A stretch of DNA of 64,000 bases from Enoplolaimus lenunculus (lineage: Eukaryota > Nematoda > Enoplea > Enoplida > Thoracostomopsidae). Below the pieces are notes generated by a model. That model saw only the letters and a list, made by a program, of their open reading frames with translations. It did no database searches and was not told the DNA's origin. The position numbers and the translations under genes were made by a program. Shown here in pieces: positions 56,381-64,000 of the stretch. Positions within the stretch are counted from its first letter, which is position 1, and every line of letters begins with the position of its first letter. The stretch spans positions 1-64,000 of the forward strand of contig JASANG010001377.1 of assembly GCA_030248215.1 (NCBI GenBank), given 5' to 3'.

Positions 56381-58837
56381 TAGCAATCCGTTATGCCAGC
56401 CGCAATAATTATCTTAGCCCTAAAGCTTTTCTGTTGCCTCATGATTACCCTGCTAATCGACAGTTACTTTTATTCTGGTGAAACCATCTTTAGTTATCTG
56501 TGGTTGATTACTCAATTTCGTTGCATTAATCAAAAAGCAATAGAAGCACGAACTGCAATGAACAACGCATACCCGATGTGGCTTCGGTTAGCTTCGAATT
56601 GTACTGCAATTAGTGCTGTTTACGTGTTTTGGCGATTTGGGTACGTTTCTATATTAATACTGGCAAAATCTAAGCAGTAGCGCGGGAATCCTGACCATGG
56701 CCGGCCCCATGTTTGCGGTCAGAAAATTTTGCTCATCAGCCAAAACATAGGAAGCTTGCCTTAATACGAACTGCAAAAAAATTGCATTTCATTTCACCTC
56801 GATTTGTAGGTAATTTTCGTTATACCTAAGCTGCATCTTTGCGTAAGTGCCTCCCGTGTTTTGGATCCGCTGGTGCGCCTTAACCCTCAACGGCCCGGCA
56901 TAATTTTCACCTTAATCAGCCCAACGGTCTACATATGTAGACAACACAACTAGCGTTAGTTTTGGCTTATCTCAGGGTGCTCTCCTCCTTTAACTGGCTT
57001 GAGACAGTCAGAACTAGTGTTCTGGCGGAGTTCCACCCGCTCCCCGTCCAGCCTCCCACTGCGGGCGCGTTGTCCAGTTAAGCACAGTCGTTGCACGTTA
57101 TGGTGCGATTCATGTGGTCCTTGCACACTCGTTTTCCACATGACGAACAGCTCAATCTCGTAGATTTGCGACAACTTGTGACCTGACATTTGGTCGGTTT
57201 ACCAGATGTAGAAGGTTCGTTTCGCTTTTGAGGCAGCCCGTAAGCCATAAATGAATCCTTTGATTTTGCGTAAATTTTTTCACTACTGTAACGTTTAGTC
57301 ATATTGTCTTGCGCTAGTTGTTCGGCTACTTTTTTCATGAAAACATTGCGTGACTTTTGATATCCGTTCAGTTTCATGACAATGAATGCGTTGTGCAACG
57401 GTACTTAGCAGGTTTCGCCGGCATGTACGCTCGCCCCGGTGCATATCCTCTATACCCGTAGAGCTGTTCATCTACTGTAAGTGATTCGGACGGTATATAA
57501 TGAAGACGTAAGTTGGACTGAAATAGGTCCCAAACATCTCGTATAGCAGCCATTTTGTCACTTTTTTGACGCCCCCGGCGAGTCAGTTTGTTGTCGAATG
57601 TTACATTTTCCAGCAACTGTTTCATTCTGTTTTTTGACAGCGCGCAGCGGTAAAAGGGCCTGCTGTCGTTTTTGGTGAATAGTGAAGCCACTGGAGACAT
57701 GTTATCGCGATCTGCACCAGCTCTGATTACCACCCCAAGCCAAGCTTTCAGCTCGCACATTGGTAGCGTTGAAAAATTGCGCGCCCGCAGTCGCCTACTA
57801 GTGAGTCGCTGAATTGTATGTAAAATGGGCTCGTTTATATAAAGATAAAATGCTTGTGACTCTGTTGTAGGGTTTACTGCAGTGCCTTCGCGAAAGCGAA
57901 TTATATTTCTAGCTAACACACGGACAGGCGGTGTTGTAGAATGCCACTCAACACCCGTCGCTGACAAAAACACATTACTTCCACTAGAAGTCTCGTCCAT
58001 ATCGCTCAACTCACTACTAGATGCGTCCGATTGTTTTTGTAATTCACCATCACTATCTTGCTCATAAATAGCAGCCTCTTCACTACTGCATTGACCTAAC
58101 TCAACTGATTCTGAGTCGTCATTTGAACTATTGTCGTCCGGTTTGTCATCTTCTGTCTCTGAATCACTTGGTTCTAATACACGTCGTACGACCTCAGTCA
58201 AAGATAATTTATGCAAACCTGACATTTCCCTGACTTTACCTCACCATACAAAACCGTGTGTAAGAACAAAACGTTCCAATTCTTGTCAAAACTCAAACTA
58301 TGATCAAATCAACATCTGTCTACATATGTAGACGGTCGGGTTATATAGGTATATGACTCACTGTACAGCAAACTTTTGTTCCCACAATGCTATAAGTTTT
58401 TTATACTACTATAACAGAATAATTATCAATGGAAATTAAACAATAGATTCTTAACTATAGCACCTGCCGAACAATTAATTGTCGAACTGGTTATGTCTAC
58501 ATATGTAGACTGTCGGGCCATTGAGGGTTAAGAACTACATTACGTAAGCATACGCAAATCATTTGTATATTTTCAGCGTATTTACAATTTTTTCTGCACG
58601 CAAACTTTGAAATATTTCAGAAATTATTTCAAAGGACCAACACTGGCTGATCTGCTGAAACAAACATCGAGCTTTTGTCTCTTGTATTACGCCGTCAGTA
58701 TGCCACAATCAAAACGTGTTCATTTGCACTGGGTTGCTCATATTCATCATTGTGTCGCGCATTTTTTTACACTATCATCGATTGTGACTATTTTGAATTT
58801 CAGGATCGGCGACCGAAACAGAACTCATAACTCTTGA
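56381..58837 (+). CDS. Two-exon membrane-protein fragment, unidentified
   Basis: Exon a begins after TTTAG near 56381 (first Met at 56393) and ends at a GTACGT donor at 56641. Exon b begins after ATATTTCAG at 58621, phase 2, and reads to a stop at 58837. The joined product has two clear hydrophobic stretches (AAIIILALKLFCCLMITLLI and NCTAISAVYVFWRFG), a charged loop, then GNYFKGPTLADLLKQTSSFC and an HW...HIHHC cluster. I do not recognise the family. The intron is almost wholly a piggyBac relic (56884-58527), so the gap between the exons was under 350 bp before that insertion. The gene may extend upstream (see 51572-51637), and the last stop may lie in unspliced sequence. Confidence 0.35.
56884..58527 (-). 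mobile_element. piggyBac-family DNA transposon, internally deleted
   Basis: The element is flanked by TTAA (56880-56883 and 58528-58531) and has inverted tips CCCTCAACGGCCCGGCA and the complement of TGTCGGGCCATTGAGGG. A subterminal palindrome TCTACATATGTAGAC occurs near both ends (at about 56931, 58318 and 58497). It encodes, on the minus strand, the two ends of a piggyBac transposase. The 1,644-bp length is short for an autonomous copy because the middle of the gene is missing. Confidence 0.9.
57078..58225 (-). pseudogene. piggyBac transposase remnant (N- and C-terminal parts)
   Basis: The N-terminal frame (58225-57374) has an acidic Ser/Asp-rich start, then the DDE_Tnp_1_7 domain start (FYLYINEPILHTIQ, FSTLPMCELKAWLGVVI), PFYRCALSKNRMKQLLENV and SLTVDEQLYGYRG with the first catalytic Asp; it stops just after MPAKPAKYR. 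The C-terminal frame (about 57398-57078) has NAFIVMKLNGYQKSR and a cysteine-rich zinc-binding tail (CQVTSCRKSTRLSCSSCGKR, then VCKDH...CNDC). The region with the second and third catalytic Asp is absent, and the two parts are in different frames. It cannot be an active transposase, but could still be mobilised in trans through its ends. Confidence 0.88.
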
Positions 58838-59032
58838 ATAGAGTTAGTATTCTCAAATGTGTGTAGCACCTACTATCAGTTAATAATAGATTTTCAAACA
58901 ACGAACTTGCGCCTGCCGAATACCGCAGCGTTTTTTGTAAAGTACAAATTTAAAGGCAATCATTTGCGACATTCTGACGTTCATGATTGCTTGATTATAA
59001 CGGTTGGGTTATACTTTTGTTGACGTTCGGCG

Positions 59033-59225
59033 TACTGCAAAAAATGGTGAGTCAAATTGACCCTCTCTGAAATAACCTTTTCTGGATTACATAAATTGAG
59101 TCAAAAATCTACTCAACTGATGAGTCGCACGTTTGAATCCGGCGGAGTCGAATTTGACACAGTTTGTGTAGACCCGAAAAGCCTATTTTGGAGAGAGTCA
59201 ATTTGACTCATTATTTTTTGCACTG
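59033..59225. mobile_element. Palindromic MITE (GAGTCAAATTGACTC family), copy 6
   Basis: TACTGCAAAAAATGGTGAGTC stands at the left and the inverted GACTCATTATTTTTTGCACTG at the right. The arms are diverged in the middle. The right tip abuts the next hairpin directly. Confidence 0.75.
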
Positions 59226-59325
59226 CGCCGTCCGTCACCGTACGTCACCGTGCTGTATCGTACGTTAATTACGCATGTACGATACCGCATGGCGACGGAC
59301 GGTGACGCATAGTGACGGACGGCGC
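59225..59325. repeat. GC-rich near-perfect 101-bp palindrome
   Basis: It runs from GCGCCGTCCGTCACCGTACG to the complementary CGCATAGTGACGGACGGCGC, with its centre at the AATT of GTTAATTACG (about 59268). The arms of about 48 bp differ at only a few positions (TACG versus ATGCG and similar). It contains repeated CCGTCACCGT/GACGGACGG words. It is far less AT-rich than its surroundings. It is probably a separate foldback element inserted at the tip of the MITE. Confidence 0.75.
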
Positions 59326-60265
59326 CGCACGACAAGTTTAGCGCCACCCTAAGTCATATCACTTATCACCAACTGTCAATAAATGCTTCATACACTTGAG
59401 ATTACAAGCAGAATATATGCTTAAACGAGTGTAGCATCCATCACCGGTTATCGATATATTTTGTCTAATTTTAAACTACTGCTTGAAACCAGAGTTGAAA
59501 GTTTCTATAAATTCAACAATTGAACGTGAGAATTATGCATATTTTAAAATTCAGTGTATGTTTACTTGACAAGTTGATATGAACATAATATCCTGTCTAG
59601 TCGAAAGATTCAGCGTAAATTTGAAAATATTGGATTGAAAAAAGTTCTGAAGTGTTAGCATTTATTGCCAATTAGCGAAAAATTTTGAAGTTGAAAGTTT
59701 CACATCGTTAACCTTTTCGTACATGAATATTTTCAATTTCATCTCTCATTCGATTGTTTTACGTGTATTTGAAACGACTTATATGAGGAAAAGTGTGGCT
59801 GATCAAGTTCTCGTCATAAAATCTTGGTTTTTATAAGTAATCCACTTTAGAATTTGACGACATGGGCATTATATTGCATCATAATCATGGCGACGCGAGC
59901 CAATAAACTGCAAGGTCTTATATTTATCAAACGCTTAAATTTGTTTACGCGTCACATTTTGTTTACTAAATCAAAAACGCCAATACTAGCGAAAAACGTC
60001 AAATCATAGCCATTTTTTATTGATAAGCCCGAGCTGGTTCCTTGGCCCCGTCTATCTTAACATTAGGGTCCTATCAGGAAAAAGTCAGCTCCGGATCAAA
60101 CCTTCTAATCGAAGAGCCAGCACTGGGCGCTGGAAGGATTCAAACTTTTGCCGGAAATGGTTTGCGCTTATTTGGCGGCTCGAAAATTTAATAACTGCCG
60201 TTAATTGTACATTTTCATTTTAAGTCAAGCTACAAATCAATTTTTATTTACTTTGAATCTCAGAC

Positions 60266-60705
60266 TATAATAGATGGGAGGCAAAGAGTGTGTAATGAGT
60301 GGGGGTCCCCATTTTAAATCCTGCTCAATAGGAGTCCGCATCTTTAATAAGAGTCCAATAGCGGATGGAGTAACTAAACGTTAATTAGAGTCCATAAATG
60401 TCAATTATGCCTAATTGTAGCGCATAAATGACTCCAGGACCAATTAAAGTTGAGTTCGAAACTTTAAAACGTACTTAAAGTTTTGAAAGTACATTCCTAA
60501 GTATAACTTGGCATTATCGCTCGAGCTATTGACACAAGACAAATAAACGATTAATTCAACGGATAGTTGCAATACCGGATACGTATCAGTAACGAAGGGC
60601 GGCGGAGGGCGGTTAAAAATAACGTCCGTAACCGAAAAACAGGGGGGTACCCTCTGAAGAGGCCATATTATTATCAATCCCCCTGTTATTCGGGTCACTA
60701 CAGTA
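60266..60705. mobile_element. Pogo/Tc1-like MITE, copy 5
   Basis: The right end is intact (TTATTCGGGTCACTACAGTA); the left tip is decayed (TATAATAGATGGGAGG where others have CTGTAGTGACCCGAATAAG). The interior is collinear with copies 2 and 4. Confidence 0.65.
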
Positions 60706-61458
60706 CCGGCATGCGGTCATGAGATCTTTGTGTTCGAGTTCACACGGGACAGTCGCGTTTTCTAAATATTTTGTACACGCATTGTAAAATAATTGATATA
60801 TGGGCTTTTATCTGGCGTGCCCAGTTTCCGCTAAGTCGGTCTTACAGTATATTCTATGCGGAAAAAGGTTTATTTTGCGAAAAGATTTAAACTTTCGCAA
60901 AAATATAGTTTTATTTATTGGCAAGATAAAAACGTATTATTTATTTTGCATTTGTTTATACACTAAAACACCAAAATTCAGCAGGTTTGTCGTGATTTAT
61001 GCAGCGATTTCCGGTTTCAGCGAAACGTTACACAAAAACAATGTAATCAGTGTTATAAAGTTTGTTACAAGCTTTTGTTAATTAAAACGTTTTATATTGT
61101 CAATTATACGAAACAGAATTAAAACTCTTGTGTACTTTTCCATCACATTTAGCCGTAAACTTAGTTTCGAGCTTAGGCTCTGGGTTAGCGAAGATTCTAC
61201 TTATGTCTTTCACCGTCATATAAGGTCACTGGTATGCAAGTTATGGAAATCCAAGTGGTTCGCTGAGGAATGTTGTCGCAAATGTTTAAAAATTTTCAAA
61301 ACCAAAAGCATACAGTTTAATAACGTTTCCACAAGGGCGTTACCAGATTTTTCGTTTTTATTTTTCGATGGAATTTCCTGCATTTTTATGCTTATAAAAT
61401 GTTTCATTTTTATGCGATTTGAATATACATTTTTGCTATTTATTTCATTAACGTTTAA

Positions 61459-61721
61459 CCCTTTCTCCCATGAATATTTTCAATTTCATATGAGATGTAT
61501 TTTCAAGGTAAGATTCGAACCCCAGTCTCACGGTTGGAATGCGTTTACGATGAGCACTGAGCTATAGGAGCTTGACGCTCAAGCCCGAGTAGGCTCTCTC
61601 GTCTTGTGGAGATTTTGCACTGCGCATATATGGTATAAATGTTAAACACTGCTCACAGTGTGTGTATTGCTCGTACATTATTGTATTTAGTTGCTCATAG
61701 TATACTCTACGAGTGAAAGGG
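61459..61721 (-). mobile_element. TTAA-flanked element with tRNA-like module, copy 3
   Basis: It is bounded by TTAA (61455-61458 and 61722-61725), with tips CCCTTTCTCCCATGAA and the complement CACTTTCCC. On the minus strand the module reads CCTATAGCTCAGTGCTCATC, a close match to a tRNA A box (TAGCTCAGTG), and about 37 bp on GGGGTTCGAATCTT, a close match to the B box (GGTTCGAATCC). It has the best-preserved module of the three copies. Confidence 0.75.
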
Positions 61722-62328
61722 TTAAAGTCAACGAAAATATTAACCGTCGTTCTTCAACAGCTTAGGTGCTTCGACTATTTTTCAAGTAAAATTAAGACAA
61801 ACGAAAAGATAATTTGTGTGCATTGATTCGTGTTGGCACAAAACCCAACCTTTTTGAAACTATATACTCAATGTCAATTTAGGGGGCGCGGTTGAAATAA
61901 CAAACTTATATAAAACACTCTACTTAAAATACTTTAGTTATATTTTACTAACTATTTTAAATTAAGTGTGTACTAAATATTGAGTAAATCTTTGCTAAAC
62001 TAATGTAAAGTAAAACTACTGCTGTCATTTCCTTAATAATTAACTAAATGTAAAGCTAAGAATTTAGTGTTTGCTTAAAATTAAGTAAAACTTTGACAAG
62101 CACCATAGTTAGTAAAACCGACACTTAATTCTGCAACAGTTTTAGTTAATTTTAAGTATATTTTTAATGAGTAAGTCGGGCTTAAAATAACTTTTCTAGG
62201 AGTTCTTTATTTTTAGAAGGGCTGATGAACATATCTGACCTCTGGCTGGCTGCGGATCAGTGTTCACTTCGTTAATGAACAATCATTTAATTGAATTAAT
62301 TTCCCATGAATTATAAATAAGTTGGCCC

Positions 62329-62529
62329 ATGTATAGAAAAGGGCCAGATCGTTTTCCGGAAGGGCTATAATAGAGTCAGTTTAAGCTTTAGACTAATTTT
62401 CTTGCTTAGGCTTAGGCTTAGGCTTAGACTTAGGCTTAGGAATAAGCTGCTCCATACGCTTAGGCTTAGGCTTAGGTTTATGCTTAGGTATATGCTTATA
62501 CTACTGTTCCAGCCCTGTTCTATACATGG
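62329..62529. mobile_element. TTAGGC-bearing TIR element, CCCATGTATAGAA family
   Basis: Tips are GGCCCATGTATAGAAAAGGG and, inverted, CCAGCCCTGTTCTATACATGGG. Inside are AGAGTCAGTTTAAGCTTTAG, GACTAATTTTCTTGC and two TTAGGC tracts separated by GAATAAGCTGCTCCATACGC, with about nine hexamer-like units in total, then ATATGCTTATACTACTGT. It is the longest tract among the copies. Confidence 0.75.
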
Positions 62530-62864
62530 GACAATAAGTTCATATATATATTTTGAATTTATAAATTAATCAGCAAAATTAATTCGAAAAATAATGAATG
62601 TTAAATTTAAAAAATTTGTCAACATTTTATCTCAAAAAATAAATAACGTGTCGTGTACTACAGAATGTGCCAAAACTGTAAATTTAAAATAAACTAATAA
62701 CATTATAAGTCGCTTTTAGTCGCCCGTCGACAGAACAACTTTATCAGTGATTTTGTTTTGAGATTGCAAAGTAAGCTTAGGTTACATTATTTGGCTCAGA
62801 TGGCTTGCAATCTACTTCTAGCTTAGGCATGCTTTTACGTAAAATCAGGCTGTCAACCATCCGG

Positions 62865-63082
62865 CCGGTCTATAGCCAGTTCGGCACATGCATAGAAGGC
62901 CGGAACAGTAGTATAAGCATATTTCTAAGCCTAAACCTAAGTCTAAGCCTAAGCATTTGGATGAGCCTATTCTTTAGCCTAAGCCTAAGCCTAAGCCTAA
63001 GCAAAAATATTAGTCTAAAGCTTAAACTGACTCTGTTATATCCCTCCGAAAAACGATCCAGCCCGGTTCTATACATGGGTCG
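62865..63082. mobile_element. TTAGGC-bearing TIR element, inverted orientation
   Basis: This is the same family as 62329-62529 in the opposite orientation: GAAGGCCGGAACAGTAGTAT, AAGCATATTTCTAAGCC, CCTAAGCCTAAGCCTAAGC, TAGTCTAAAGCTTAAACTG, ACGATCCAGCC and the tip TTCTATACATGGG. The two copies are about 340 bp apart and form a larger inverted repeat. Confidence 0.75.
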
Positions 63083-64000
63083 CCAGTTCTAACTTTAGCC
63101 TGCACTAAGGAGTTGTAACAGGTAAAGTTGCAGACAAAATTTCGCGACCGAAGCGAGTTTAAAGCCAGACGCCATTTCGGTATTCAATTCTACTACAAAA
63201 CGTTAATCTTGTCTTGGCATAGCTGCGGGTGTCGATTTAGGGTTAACCCCATGCAAGTTCGTGAATATACAAAGTGATTTACTGCTATGCGCGCATCAGA
63301 TAACCGTTGTTTTCCCCGACTGTTTTAAGTCCACAGTTATAATAAATTTATAACAAGTTTACAACTTTGATTTAATAGGTTTTAACGAAGCTGTAAAAAT
63401 AGCAGTTAAGCAATAACTAAACTGTCTGTACACTGCAAATAAGGATTTCTTATCAATTTTCAAAAACTAATGTATATTCCTAGTCTTAGGTCTTAAATGT
63501 AAAACTAAAAATAATTCCGCTAGGTAATCTTCATTTTCAAAACGATTTTGTACACAACCAGAAAAAGTCAGCACGCGCCACCACTGGCTTATTAACCCAA
63601 TCTCGCATAGGTAATACGATGGATAACTCACATGTATGTGAATTAATAAACACTGTTCAGTGTTGTGTACACGAAAAATTCACTTGTACGTAAGAGGCCT
63701 CTCGGGTTCGAGCAACAACCTTTTTAGTCGAACATTGAATGTTAACGTTTTTTATTCCAAAGTCCAAAATTTGACTCCTAAAACGTGAAATTAGAACTCA
63801 GATGAAATAGAAAATATTCAATTGAGGAATCAAATTAAAAGATATGCTATATACTGTTGTGTAGTGAATGCTACCCTCATAGAGTATAGCCTAGCAGGGC
63901 GTTGATTTAAACCAAGTGAAATATTTTTAGTATAGAATTGATTAAATATATAACAAAAAGAGGTTGCATCTTAAATTAAGATGAAATTCCGCAAAAAATC

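Larger units (their letters stand above)
58850..59398. mobile_element. Split TGTAGCACCT palindromic element with nested insertions
   Basis: The left arm is TGTGTAGCACCTACTATCAG (from about 58860); the right arm is CACCAACTGTCAATAAATGC with CATACACTTGAGA (to about 59398). Together they match the compact 213-bp copy at 50796-51008. A palindromic MITE (59033-59225) and a GC-rich hairpin (59225-59325) lie between the arms. Confidence 0.45.
58838..64000. other. Right-hand gene-free, repeat-dense interval
   Basis: No exon was found. It holds a split TGTAGCACCT element (about 58850-59398) with a palindromic MITE and a GC-rich hairpin inside it, a degraded relic of the TTAA/tRNA-like family near 59707-59760, a pogo-like MITE (60266-60705), a full TTAA/tRNA-like element (61459-61721), an AT-rich palindromic repeat (about 61895-62185) and two TTAGGC-bearing elements. 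A short, less AT-rich patch at 60030-60190 is unexplained. 63100-64000 shows nothing recognised. Confidence 0.5.

Noticed and set aside
60030-60190. A less AT-rich patch as a possible exon or tRNA
   Set aside because: The frame gives no family, no good splice sites flank it, and the B-box-like word is weak. It is left unexplained.
61097-61567. 156-codon plus-strand ORF
   Set aside because: Its C-terminal third is the TTAA/tRNA-like mobile element (from 61459). The rest has the composition of translated AT-rich DNA.

Overview
The window is nuclear DNA of an animal, most likely a nematode. It is AT-rich, its genes are split by many spliceosomal introns, one gene encodes a long chain of worm-type cysteine-rich (WR1 / lustrin-like) repeats, and the nematode telomere hexamer TTAGGC occurs in many short interstitial tracts. 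A species cannot be named from sequence alone. A repeat-rich non-Caenorhabditis nematode would fit, but that is inference.

Four host genes can be modelled exon by exon with matching splice phases. (1) 1-5849, plus strand: the 3' part of a secreted cysteine-rich repeat protein, with its 5' end outside the window. (2) 10859-16396, minus: a complete nine-exon TMEM87-family Golgi/post-Golgi seven-helix protein. (3) 23955-32670, plus: a complete 13-exon mitochondrial chaperonin HSP60 of 576 residues. (4) 36012-51394, minus: a 17-exon tyrosine/aromatic amino acid decarboxylase of the TDC type (about 744-768 residues), with a 20-nt microexon and a long acidic C-terminal extension. Two weaker plus-strand models follow: a possible first exon at 51572-51637, head to head with TDC, and a two-exon membrane-protein fragment at 56381-58837 with a piggyBac relic in its intron. 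The genes are unrelated in function (extracellular matrix/cuticle, Golgi membrane, mitochondrial protein folding, biogenic amine synthesis) and nothing suggests an operon.

The rest, introns included, is dominated by small DNA transposons and their remains. They include an internally deleted piggyBac with TTAA target duplication; a second TTAA-flanked family (CCCTTTC ends) that carries a tRNA-like A-box/B-box segment; a palindromic MITE family built on GAGTCAAATTGACTC; a pogo/Tc1-like MITE family (CTGTAGTGACCC ends, TA target); hAT-like elements; and two short terminal-inverted-repeat families that carry TTAGGC telomere-like tracts. There are also several tandem arrays, a LINE tail and an old, broken LTR retroelement (about 17954-21540).

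The most interesting signals are the mobile elements that carry telomere-type repeats, the TTAA elements with an embedded tRNA-like module, and a 73-bp tandem array in TDC whose unit contains the splice acceptor of the neighbouring exon. No bacterial-type systems, CRISPR arrays or rRNA genes were seen.
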